Shown here piece by piece: positions 26,840-34,873 of a DNA stretch of 64,000 nucleotides; the stretch's first letter is position 1; every line of letters starts with the position of its first letter. The position numbers were made by a program, and so were the translations under genes. The DNA is from DASWIG01 sp036397835 (GTDB lineage: Bacteria; Acidobacteriota; Thermoanaerobaculia; Multivoradales; J023), in contig DASWIG010000100.1 of assembly GCA_036397835.1 (NCBI GenBank), forward strand, positions 6,210 to 70,209. Reading direction: 5' to 3'. The notes beneath the pieces were generated by a model. That model was not told the DNA's origin and ran no database searches. It saw only the letters and a program-made list of their open reading frames with translations.

Positions 26840-27919
26840 CTATTCCCCGCTGATCTCGGCGATCCACTCCTTGATGCCGTCGTCGAGCCGCCGGCGCTCG
26901 CCGTGGCGCTCGCGGGCGATCGCCACGAGGCGGTCGACGAGCGCCGGCAGGGGCACGCCGGAAAGCTCCCAGAGCCGTGGATACATCGAGATGCGGGTGA
27001 AGCCGGGCAGCGTGTTGATTTCGTTGATCCAGACGAGGTCGTCCCCTTCGAGCAGAAAGTCGACCCGCGCCATGCCCCAGCCGCCGAGGGCGGCGAAGGC
27101 GTCGACGGCGAGCTCCCGCAGGCGCCGCGCGAGCTCCTCGGGGAGCTCGGCCGGGGCGATCAGGCGGGCTTCGTCGGCGAGGTACTTGTCGGCGTAATCG
27201 TAGAACTCGCGGCCAGGCACGATCTCGCCGATCGCCGAGGCCTCGAGGGTATGGTGGCCGAGCACCGCGCACTCGAGCTCGCGGCCGGCGATGCCGCGCT
27301 CGACCACCACCCGGTCGTCGAAGCGCAGGGCGAGGCGTACCGCGGTCTCGAGGCAGGCCAGGCTCGGCACCCGGCTCACCCCCACGCTCGAGCCGCCGAC
27401 GCTGGGCTTGACGAAGATCGGCGGCGTGAAGCGGCCGAGGCGCGCGAGCACCGCCGCCGGCGCGCGCTCGAGCTCGCCCTTGCCGACGACCTCGTAGTCC
27501 ACCACCGGCAGGGCGCGGGCGGCCAGCAACTGCTTGGCGAAGGCCTTGTCCATGGCCAGCGCGCTCGCGGTCACTCCGGCGCCGGCGTAGGCCACGTCGA
27601 ACATCTCGCACAGGCCCTGCAGGCTGCCGTCCTCGCCCCAGGTGCCGTGGACGATCGGGAAGAGCACGTCGACCGCCGCCTCCACGAGCACGCGCAGGGT
27701 GCCGGCGACGCGTCGGCCGAGCGGCGCCAGGGCGTCGACCTCGCCGGCGAGAGCGCGCGCCGCCGCCGCCGGCTCGAGCCAGCAGCCGTCGGCCGCGACG
27801 CCGAGGGGCACGACCTCGTGGCCCGCTTCCTCGAGGGCCGCGGCCACGGTAAGGGCCGAGCTCACCGAGACCTTGTGCTCCACGCTGCGGCCGCCGAAGA
27901 TCAGTCCGACTCGCGCCAT
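26840..27919 (-). CDS. ddl: D-alanine--D-alanine ligase
   Basis: A 359-residue ATP-grasp enzyme that joins two D-alanines for peptidoglycan precursor synthesis in the cytoplasm. Motifs are in order: LIFGGRSVEHKVSVSSA at the N-terminus, FPIVHGTWGEDGSLQG, AMDKAFAKQLL, PIFVKPSVGGSSVGVSRV (nucleotide-binding loop), ARVDFLLEGDDLVWINEINTLPGFT (Mg-binding Asp, Glu and Asn) near residue 300. Length is usual for the family. Nothing in the motifs suggests a D-Ala-D-Lac (vancomycin-resistance) ligase, but specificity cannot be settled from sequence alone. It is the first gene of a minus-strand run with the lipoprotein and VOC gene. Confidence 0.93.
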   Translation of the reverse strand: MARVGLIFGGRSVEHKVSVSSALTVAAALEEAGHEVVPLGVAADGCWLEPAAAARALAGEVDALAPLGRRVAGTLRVLVEAAVDVLFPIVHGTWGEDGSLQGLCEMFDVAYAGAGVTASALAMDKAFAKQLLAARALPVVDYEVVGKGELERAPAAVLARLGRFTPPIFVKPSVGGSSVGVSRVPSLACLETAVRLALRFDDRVVVERGIAGRELECAVLGHHTLEASAIGEIVPGREFYDYADKYLADEARLIAPAELPEELARRLRELAVDAFAALGGWGMARVDFLLEGDDLVWINEINTLPGFTRISMYPRLWELSGVPLPALVDRLVAIARERHGERRRLDDGIKEWIAEISGE

Positions 27920-28568
27920 GCACGGGACCCTATCATCTCGCGGGTCATCTCGCGGGAAAGGGCCTTCAGCGTTGCCAGGCCTCGCGGACCGGCTCCGCGG
28001 GGAGCTCCCGGACCGGCCGGCCGGTGGCGCAACTCCTGACGCGTATTAGACGGAGTTGCACGGGGGATGCCGCCTTCAACGGCGGACGAAGCGGAGGTGG
28101 ACGCCGAGAATCGACGTCGTCCGCATCCTGAGCCGGGTCGACGTCGCCAGACGCCCTCGATTGGCCGCTGAAGGGGAGGGGAGGGGGACAAGAGCTCGTC
28201 AGACGCCGGAGAAGCGCGTGCGACCGTGGAAGTGTCTCCGGACGGCGGTCGGAGAGCCTCTCGCGCGATTCCGTCGCCTTCAATCCCGGAATGAGCGGGT
28301 TTGACGGGACGAACGGCGCTCGACCGCGGTCGAGCAACGTTGCGCCGAAAACGACCGCCTTCAGACGCGGTAATCCGTGGAGTTTCCTCGCGCGATGGAG
28401 CCGCGACAATCCCGTCGACCTCGGCATCGGCGGCCGACGGCCACGGCCTCGTGGCTCGGCGCCTGCTCTTGGAACGTCGATTCCGACCCGTCTATTCCGC
28501 CCGCCGGCCTGCCCCCGGTTCTTGCAGCAGACTCAGGAGGAACGTCAACGGGGGGACGGCTGCCCCCG
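27920..28568. other. gene-poor interval with a partial 3'-end duplication
   Basis: No convincing gene is present in about 650 bp. Near 27975-28022 is a diverged copy of the 3' end of the next minus-strand gene (28616-28660): both translate to an (R)ELPAE-VREAWQ segment. A perfect 18-bp palindrome sits at 28318-28335. Frames on either strand lack ribosome sites and sensible codon structure. The interval may be the decayed remainder of a duplicated gene. Confidence 0.45.
28318..28335. repeat. perfect 18-bp palindrome
   Basis: GCTCGACCGCGGTCGAGC is its own reverse complement. It is nested in a larger imperfect dyad with CGGCGC on the left and GCGCCG on the right, and an AACGTT palindrome between the arms. 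It could be a protein-binding site or a cruciform-forming element in an otherwise gene-free stretch. Confidence 0.5.
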
Positions 28569-30125
28569 TCATGGGGACGCGGCAGGTGTCGCCCCATGTG
28601 GCCCTCGCGCCCCCTGCCAGGCCTCGCGCACGGCCTCTGCCGGGAGCTCGCGGCCGCCGAGCAGGGCGACCAGCGCCGGGTAGAGCCAGCTCGGGTCGTG
28701 GGCCACCGCCTGCACCGCGGCCTCGACGGTAGGGTGGGCGCGCGGCAGCAGGAGCCGGCCATCGCCGGTGAGGTGGATGCGGCTGCCGCCGGCGCAGAAG
28801 TCCACCGCCCGCGGCCAGGGCGCGGCGCCGGCTTGGCGCACGGCGTCGAGGAAGGTCCGCTCGCCGGCCGCCAGCGCCGCCTCGCCGACCACGCCCCGGC
28901 GCAGGCGCTGCCAAGCGTAGGCTAGCCGGCCGAGCACGGCGCCGGCCAGCCGGCGCAGGGAGCGGCGCGGCCGCGGACGGGCCGGCGGCGTCGTGAAGGC
29001 GACGCCGAGGATCTCGCCGAGGAGCGCGCGCTCGGCGTGGCCGAGGAGGAGCAGCGGACGCGGCCCGGTGACGTAGAGCCGCGGGTCCTGATCGGCGGCG
29101 AGGGCGGCGAGCGGCCGGCCGTCGCCACGGCGGCCGCCGTCGCGGCTCAGCGCCTCGAGGTCGGCGATCGACGCCCAGCGGCGCTCGCCGCCGGTGAGCG
29201 TGGGAAAGACCGGGATGGCCGCGAGCAGGCGGCGGAAGCGGTCGCGGCGCGCCGCCTCGAGCAGCAGGCGGGCGGCGCGCTCACGGGCGTCGGGTCGCAG
29301 GAGCTCGGCGCGCCGCGCGAGCCCGGCGACGAGATCCACCGCCTCCGCGATCAGCGCCTCGAGAAAGGGCTGGATCGCCTCGCGCATCGCCGCCGGCGAC
29401 GCTCCCGGCGGCGCCACGCCCGCCATCTCGACCGCCGCCTCGAAGGCGGGATAGCCCGGCACCGTGGCGCGGGTCGAGATGATGCCGTGCTCGAGCAGCC
29501 ACAGCCGCGGCGTCTCGCCGTGGGCTGCGAGGGCCAGCACGGCCGGCAGCGGCTCGTGTACGCGGGTGCGGATCAGCGGCCGCCGGAAGCCGCGGGCGAT
29601 GGGGCGGCCGGCGATCCGGATCGGCACCGGTGCGAAGCGGCCGTTGCGCTCGAGCCACCGCGTCGCCGCCGCCGCGTCGAGCCGCAGCCCGGTGAGCGAG
29701 ACGGCGAGGCCGGGAGCGCCGCAGCCGTGGCGCAGGCGCGGGCGGCCGCCGGCCGCGGCGGCGAGCGTCCAGCCTTGCGGCCCGCCGCTCTCCAGCAGCA
29801 GGCGCCGCCACGGCAGCGTCGCCAGAGCGGCGAGCGCCAGCGCGCCGCGCTCGTCGAGGCTCATCAGGGCGCGATGGCGGCTGGCGGCCGGCGCCGCGGC
29901 GTCGAGCACGGTGCCGAGGTCGCGGACCACCACCAGGTCGAGACGCGCGCCGGCGGCGGCGAGCTCGAGGCAGGCCTTGCGGATCCCGAGGTCGACCTCG
30001 CTCGCCCCGGCGGCGATCGCCAGCCGCGCCAGCTCGGCCGGGAGCTGCCAGGTGCCCTGGAGCTGGGCCGGCGCCAGCTTGGCGAGGGCGGCGCCGAAGT
30101 CGATCGACAGCCGTACGTCTTTCAT
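28569..30125 (-). CDS. partner of the GHKL-transglutaminase protein; possible degenerate GHKL pseudo-ATPase
   Basis: A 518-residue protein with no clear family by eye and no signal peptide. Residues 31-48 (ELARLAIAAGASEVDLGI) line up with the N box of the upstream protein (ELLQNARDAG), but the catalytic Asn and Asp positions are Leu35 and Ala38. A VRDLG segment stands where DDGCG would be, and NGRFAPVPIRIAGRPI resembles YGRFAT...LAITVDGRPV upstream. The similarity is my own alignment and is inference. The C-terminal half is rich in Ala/Leu/Arg. The ATG lies 13 bp after the upstream stop, so the two products are probably made together. Confidence 0.7.
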   Translation of the reverse strand: MKDVRLSIDFGAALAKLAPAQLQGTWQLPAELARLAIAAGASEVDLGIRKACLELAAAGARLDLVVVRDLGTVLDAAAPAASRHRALMSLDERGALALAALATLPWRRLLLESGGPQGWTLAAAAGGRPRLRHGCGAPGLAVSLTGLRLDAAAATRWLERNGRFAPVPIRIAGRPIARGFRRPLIRTRVHEPLPAVLALAAHGETPRLWLLEHGIISTRATVPGYPAFEAAVEMAGVAPPGASPAAMREAIQPFLEALIAEAVDLVAGLARRAELLRPDARERAARLLLEAARRDRFRRLLAAIPVFPTLTGGERRWASIADLEALSRDGGRRGDGRPLAALAADQDPRLYVTGPRPLLLLGHAERALLGEILGVAFTTPPARPRPRRSLRRLAGAVLGRLAYAWQRLRRGVVGEAALAAGERTFLDAVRQAGAAPWPRAVDFCAGGSRIHLTGDGRLLLPRAHPTVEAAVQAVAHDPSWLYPALVALLGGRELPAEAVREAWQGARGPHGATPAASP

Positions 30126-30138
30126 CGGCGCACGTCCT

Positions 30139-33015
30139 TCATCGGCCGAACCTCTCCAGCAGCGCCTGCCGCGCCGGCTCGGCGAGCACGCGGGCGCGGT
30201 CCGCGGCGGCGAGGCCGAGGTGCGCCGCGGCAGCGTCGAGGAGGCGGAAAACGTCCTCCGCGGAGGGCTGCTCGAGCGCCGCGCCGGCGAGGCCGGCGCG
30301 GCGCGGATCGAGCAGGACCTGGCGGTGGCCGAGCCCCAGGCGGGCGAGGTCGACCACCGCGGCCGGCGCGTCGAGCGGCGCCAGCGCCACGCGCCAGCTC
30401 TCTCCCGCGGCTTCCAGGCAGCGGTTGACCCGGCCGGCGAGGGGCGGCCGCGTGCTGCTCTCGAGCAATCTCTCCCAGGCGTCGAGGTCGGTGGCGGCGA
30501 GCCCCAGGCTCGTGACCCTCCCCTCGGGCGTGGAGGCGTCGATCACGCAGCGGCCGCGGGCCGCGGCCTCCCGCGCCACACGCCCGCCGCCGGCCGACGC
30601 GAAGAGCCGGCTCGCCGCCGCCCGCCGCTTCGCCTGGTGGAGCGAGACGGCGCCGCCGGGACGGACCAGGGGCACGAAGCGTCCATGGAGGAGCGCCGGC
30701 AAGCGTGCCAGGCCCGGATGGCGCAGTGCCCCGCCCAGCAGCGCGGCGAGGTCGGTCTCGGCGTGCGGAGGCGTTGCCGGGACGTTCCTCTTCCAGTCCA
30801 GCCAGCCGTCCCATGGCCTCGAGTGCCGCAGCCAGACGCCGAGCACCAGGACGGCAGTCGCCAGGGCGACGAGCGCCGCCGGCGCGCCCAAAGACGGCGG
30901 GGCCGGGACTTCCACGGGAACGAACAAGCCGATGCCGCCGACCGCGGGCGCCATCTCGCCGGCGGCCGGCGGTCCGGCGGCCACGGCCGGTGGTGGCATC
31001 GGGGCGGGCGGCGACCGGGTGCTGGCGTCGGCGATCCGCCACCTCCGGTCGTCGTCCAGGTACTCCACCCACGCGTGCAAGCCAGGGACGACCGTGCCGT
31101 TGCGGCCCACGTAGCCGACCGCGAGGCGGGCTACGACGCCTGTTGTTCGAAGCAGGGCAACGACGAGGCCGTTCTGCACGTCGCAGTCCCCTTTCCCGAT
31201 CTCGAGGGCGGCCACCAGGGGATCGAGGCCCCTGGCGCGCGCGGCCTCGTAGTCCGCCTGCGCGGCTTCGGTTCGCGAATAGCGCACCCTGTCGGCCACC
31301 GCGGCGACCGCCTCCTTCACTCGGGCGTCGAGCGGCAATTCCCGAAGACGGTCCGCGACCTCCTCCAACCCCAACGGAACGTCGCGTCGCAGGCCGCCTC
31401 CGTGTGTCGGGCTTGGCTCCGGAGCAGGACCCGTCTGGTACTCGACGGTATCCCCTTGGTGGGCGTCGAGCAGCAGCGGCTCGCCCTGGAGGGAGCGCAC
31501 GACAGGATGGTGATTGCCGTTGAGCCGCAGCGATTCGGGATCGAGCCGATGGCCGGTGGGCACCGGCAACCGCAGCGGCCCCGACTCCGTCATCAGGCGC
31601 ACGGTGACGCATGCCTGCGGATCGCGGCATCGCGTGCCGGCGTAGTCTCCCCAAGGGGAGAGTTGGGGGGCGCTGCCTTCCGGCCAGTTCGCGGGATCGT
31701 CGATCGTCAAGGCCTTCAGGAAGAGAACCCGGTCCCTCGGTTCGTAGATCAGGGCCAGCCGCGGTGCCTGCCCCACCATCGAGTCGAGTCGCGGTCCCCG
31801 ATAACGCGCGCCGAGGTCGGCGTAACGCTCGAGCGCCACCTCGCCCTGCACGGACGCTACGGGCGCCATCGCCCCGGATCCGCCGAGGGCGGCCCAGCCC
31901 ACCACCGTGCCCGCCACCACTCCGCCCGCCAGCGCCGCGAGCAGGACCCGTGCCGGCAGCGCCGGCCGGAAAGCCGCGCGCCACCGCTGAGCCAGCTCGG
32001 CGAGTCGGGTGCGCACCGCCGCGAAGGCGGACGGCGGGCGCAGGGCGCGGAGCTGGCGCTCGATCAGCCGCGCCAGCTCGCGCTCGGCGGTCAGGACCAG
32101 GCGCCGCAGGTGGCGCGTCTGGCGCACGTCGCTACGCGCCAGCAGCACCTCGAGCTCGCGCGAGTCGAGTACGATCCGGGGCGCCACGCTGGCCGGCAGG
32201 TCGAGCCCCTCGTCGCCGTCGCCGGAGCCCTGCTCCCCGCGGAGGGGATCGGCGTCGACCAGCTCGTCGAGCGACGTGGCCCGGCGCACGAACAGGCCGT
32301 TGGCGAAGAGCTCGACCTGCGGCTCGGTGCCGAGCCCCACCACGCCGCGCAGCCCCCGCCGCCGAAAGACCGACGCCGGCGCCGGCAACGTCATCTCGGT
32401 ATGGACGGGACGGCCGTCGACGGTGATCGCCAGCGGCCGCTCCCGGCGGCGTTTCAGGGAGGGCCAGTCGGGCTTCTCGTAGCGGGTGGCGAAACGCCCG
32501 TAGCGGTAGACGGCCGCGTACACCTCGCGCGCCAGGTCTTCGCGGGAAGCCTCGCCGTCGGTCGAGAGACGCTCCAGCACGATCTCGGTACCGGGCTCCA
32601 TCGCGCAAGGCGCGAAGGCGGCGCTCTCGAGGCGCCGCTCGAGCTCCACCTGCCAGCCGCCCCCGTGCCGCGGGCGCGAGCGGATCACGATGCGCCGCGG
32701 CCGGAAGCGCAGCACCGACCAGAAGCCGACGCCGAACTGGCCCACCTGGCGCTCGTCGTCCTCCTTGCTGGAGGCGTAGAGGGAGAAGAGGTAGCGCTCG
32801 GCGTGGCCCGCGCTCATCCCGCAGCCGTCGTCGCGGCAGGTGATCGACTCGCCGTCGGCGCCGGCGGCAACCGTGATCTCGACCCGGCCGGCGCCGGCGT
32901 CGCGGGCGTTCTGCAGCAGCTCGCGCAGGAAGACCCACGGATCCGAGCCGTAGCGCGTCGCCTCGGCCAGGGCGCAGTCGCGGAATGAGAGGTCGCTGGA
33001 TCGGCGGTCGGTCAT
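30139..33015 (-). CDS. membrane GHKL ATPase-transglutaminase fusion protein
   Basis: A 958-residue protein (start at ATG 33015). Residues 1-130 form a Bergerat-fold ATP-binding domain of Hsp90/GHKL type: N box ELLQNARDAG at 32-41, DDGCGM at 62-67, GQFGVGFWS at 92-100. A middle region as in Hsp90 follows (LAITVDGRPV, QVELFANGLFV). A membrane helix comes near 375-400 (LLAALAGGVVAGTVVGWAALG). A transglutaminase-like domain follows, with Cys in GKGDCDVQNG, His in GLHAWVEYL and Asp in WRIADAST. A second helix is LGAPAALVALATAVLVLGVW, and there is a C-terminal domain of about 230 residues. The papain-like domain lies between the two helices, so it is predicted periplasmic with ATPase and C-terminus cytoplasmic. 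Function is unknown. Confidence 0.85.
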   Translation of the reverse strand: MTDRRSSDLSFRDCALAEATRYGSDPWVFLRELLQNARDAGAGRVEITVAAGADGESITCRDDGCGMSAGHAERYLFSLYASSKEDDERQVGQFGVGFWSVLRFRPRRIVIRSRPRHGGGWQVELERRLESAAFAPCAMEPGTEIVLERLSTDGEASREDLAREVYAAVYRYGRFATRYEKPDWPSLKRRRERPLAITVDGRPVHTEMTLPAPASVFRRRGLRGVVGLGTEPQVELFANGLFVRRATSLDELVDADPLRGEQGSGDGDEGLDLPASVAPRIVLDSRELEVLLARSDVRQTRHLRRLVLTAERELARLIERQLRALRPPSAFAAVRTRLAELAQRWRAAFRPALPARVLLAALAGGVVAGTVVGWAALGGSGAMAPVASVQGEVALERYADLGARYRGPRLDSMVGQAPRLALIYEPRDRVLFLKALTIDDPANWPEGSAPQLSPWGDYAGTRCRDPQACVTVRLMTESGPLRLPVPTGHRLDPESLRLNGNHHPVVRSLQGEPLLLDAHQGDTVEYQTGPAPEPSPTHGGGLRRDVPLGLEEVADRLRELPLDARVKEAVAAVADRVRYSRTEAAQADYEAARARGLDPLVAALEIGKGDCDVQNGLVVALLRTTGVVARLAVGYVGRNGTVVPGLHAWVEYLDDDRRWRIADASTRSPPAPMPPPAVAAGPPAAGEMAPAVGGIGLFVPVEVPAPPSLGAPAALVALATAVLVLGVWLRHSRPWDGWLDWKRNVPATPPHAETDLAALLGGALRHPGLARLPALLHGRFVPLVRPGGAVSLHQAKRRAAASRLFASAGGGRVAREAAARGRCVIDASTPEGRVTSLGLAATDLDAWERLLESSTRPPLAGRVNRCLEAAGESWRVALAPLDAPAAVVDLARLGLGHRQVLLDPRRAGLAGAALEQPSAEDVFRLLDAAAAHLGLAAADRARVLAEPARQALLERFGR

Positions 33016-33159
33016 CACTCGCTCATCGGCGTCGCCGGCGCGGGCGGGGGTTTGAGCTCCACCGTAGATGTTGCCACGTTCACGCGCCCGTGCCAAGCTA
33101 GGCCAAGCCAGTAGCGTAAACCACGGGAAATTCCTCGGCCCTCACGACTCCAGGCAGCA

Positions 33160-33435
33160 TCAGGGCTCCGGCGGCCGTGGGGCCGATGCCGCGGCGCGAG
33201 CTGCTCGAGCGCTCGTGCCGGTGGCTTTGGTTTCCGCTTGCTCCACGAGTTGCCGGATACCGACTGGCAACTCGCCAAGAGCTTCCGCGACACCGAGGCC
33301 TCCGGCGGCGATGGCGCGGCGGCGCTCTTCGGCCGCGAGACGCTCCAACTTACGAGGAAAACCAGGAACCTCTCGATCGGGCAGGGCGTGTATCAGCCTC
33401 TTCCTTTCAGTGGTGCTACCATCCGGGCGGATAAC
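33160..33435 (-). pseudogene. possible remnant of a coding region
   Basis: The minus strand is open for 92 codons between a TAG at 33436-33438 and the stop at 33160, and reads like protein (RPDGSTTERKRLIHALPD, ERLAAEERRRAIAAGG). No ATG or GTG is available; the only start is a TTG at 33348. It is unrecognised and may be the end of a gene whose 5' part was lost, at the border of the decayed region. Confidence 0.3.
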
Positions 33436-33518
33436 CTACGACTTGAGGCGATTGCGGCTGCATGTGATCATCGAGCGACTTCCGCGAAGGAGCAGCTCGA
33501 CACCCTCCACGAATTCTC

Positions 33519-33827
33519 TCATGTGGTGATTAGGATCCGCAACAGGTGCCAGAGCACTAGACCGCAAATCGCCAGTGAACCAGCCCAAATCAGAGCGAGG
33601 AAGATCACTTTCACCCACCTGCGGCTACGAGAGGCCACGGCGATCCTCCTTCGCGCCTCAAGCATTCCTCCGCCACCGAGAACCACCATCACTACTACCC
33701 AATAGCAGAGGAACAATCTCTCGCTGCGTATTGTGATCGAGCCGATCTCGATCTCCGAGGTAAAGAAACTTGGCAGCAGGGCCACCAACATACCCACAAC
33801 GAGTATCAACGTGAGGCGCTTGCTCAT
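33519..33827 (-). CDS. small membrane protein, three predicted helices
   Basis: A 102-residue protein with an ATG start and three hydrophobic segments: LTLILVVGMLVALLPSFF near residues 5-22, LFLCYWVVVMVVLGGGGML near 38-56, and VIFLALIWAGSLAICGLVLW near 74-95. A basic cluster (EARRRIAVASRSRRW) lies between the second and third. It starts 3 bp after the stop of the preceding 65-codon gene. GC content is lower than in flanking genes. Such small genes downstream of a toxin-like protein are often immunity proteins, which is inference from context. Confidence 0.55.
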   Translation of the reverse strand: MSKRLTLILVVGMLVALLPSFFTSEIEIGSITIRSERLFLCYWVVVMVVLGGGGMLEARRRIAVASRSRRWVKVIFLALIWAGSLAICGLVLWHLLRILITT

Positions 33828-33830
33828 CGC

Positions 33831-34028
33831 TTAACCACAGCCATCGCAGATACGCGGGTAGCCCCGTGAAAGCGCCTCGAACCACTCCGGCGCCTGATTG
33901 ATTATCTTGGTCATCTCGGGTCCGATGTATTGCAGGCTTCTGGCCACCTCTGCCAGCCCTTCGAACACTCCGCGCGCCACCCCGTCGAGCTCGTCGTACG
34001 GCACGAACTCGCCGGAGAAGGTCGCCAT
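33831..34028 (-). CDS. small unrecognised protein
   Basis: A 65-residue frame reading MATFSGEFVPYDELDGVARG and ending in PRICDGCG. The acidic, amphipathic sequence with a C-terminal CDGC pair looks like a real protein. No ribosome site is obvious. It is followed after 3 bp by the small membrane protein gene, suggesting a two-gene unit. It could be a small immunity or regulatory protein of the decayed toxin-like locus. Confidence 0.5.
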   Translation of the reverse strand: MATFSGEFVPYDELDGVARGVFEGLAEVARSLQYIGPEMTKIINQAPEWFEALSRGYPRICDGCG

Positions 34029-34161
34029 GGGTCAGCCCGACCCAGAGCTTGCTACAGCCTGAAGGACGCCGGGAGCGTCGTCTTCGCTCCATTAAGCTAG
34101 CCTTACTGTTGCGATGTGGGCCCTGCAAGGTGTCCCTCCACTCTCCGAACAGCTTCCTCCT

Positions 34162-34510
34162 TCAGTACCTGAGCGTGTCGAATAAAGTTTGCCACCTCCA
34201 ACCCCCCGCTCTCTTGCCGGCCTCCGCAAGATACCCGGCAATGTCACGCAAAATCTTGCTGCAGTCTGGATCCACATCCTCTCGCGCTCGAGCAATCTGT
34301 ACTGCTTCCTCCCAAGTCTCGAGAGCCAGTTGTACCCCGTGTTTTAGGCGGAGTGTACTCTACCTGGAAAGGAAAGTAAAACTTCGCGCCAGGCGGAAAG
34401 GGCAGCTCATTGACGGACAATCCAGGATTGAATCGGAACTGACCGGGGTTCGTACCATTCATCGCACGGAAGAGCGTTACCTGCTCCCGAGGGGTACACG
34501 GGTCGAGCAA
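34162..34510 (-). pseudogene. small gene broken by a frameshift
   Basis: Two adjacent frames on the minus strand both read like protein and join near 34340-34352. The first (from TTG 34510) gives DPCTPREQVTLFRAMNG and GAKFYFPFQVEYTPPK. The second, shifted by one base, gives LKHGVQLALETWEEAVQIAR and ends LFDTLRY at a TGA at 34162-34164. The junction has AAAA and GGGG homopolymer runs, typical of an indel. Joined, it would be about 116 residues. The family is not recognised. Confidence 0.45.
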
Positions 34511-34597
34511 TACAGGGCTCGCCAGCGGTGAGGCAGCCGGGCACTCTTCCGGGGGCCACGGCGCAGTGGACCCTTTACACGGATGGACCTCGACATC

Positions 34598-34873
34598 TCA
34601 ATGGCCTCCCTCAGCCGATTTAGTCTTTTCAGTGAGCCCTTCAACCCCACCTTCACGCTGTTGAGCTGGACTTCTTATCCGAATCGTGTTCACGGCTCCA
34701 CAACTCTGGCATTGGAGATAACGCTCTATATACGCTCCGCTCTCCCCTTCCCAGGGAACGTCCAAGACTTCTAAGAACTCGTTCTGGCAGTTGGGACAAG
34801 GGACTTCTCGGTCGGGATGCTCGGCTAGAATCCGTGCTGCCTCCACCCACCTCCTTGTTACGTCAGTCGACAT
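34598..34873 (-). CDS. small zinc-ribbon protein
   Basis: A 91-residue protein with two CxxC knuckles, CPNC and CQSC, about 31 residues apart, which should bind one zinc ion. Between them is ERYLQ-type sequence, and the C-terminus is charged (GGVEGLTEKTKSAEGGH). The ATG at 34873 lies inside the end of the upstream gene, with an 11-bp overlap, so the two are likely translationally coupled. No specific function is recognised. Position directly after an RHS-associated fragment suggests a cassette gene of that locus. Confidence 0.6.
   Translation of the reverse strand: MSTDVTRRWVEAARILAEHPDREVPCPNCQNEFLEVLDVPWEGESGAYIERYLQCQSCGAVNTIRIRSPAQQREGGVEGLTEKTKSAEGGH

Noticed and set aside
26840..27919. 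Vancomycin-resistance type D-Ala-D-Lac ligase
   Set aside because: The motifs fit ordinary Ddl and no vanH, vanX or regulator genes are adjacent.
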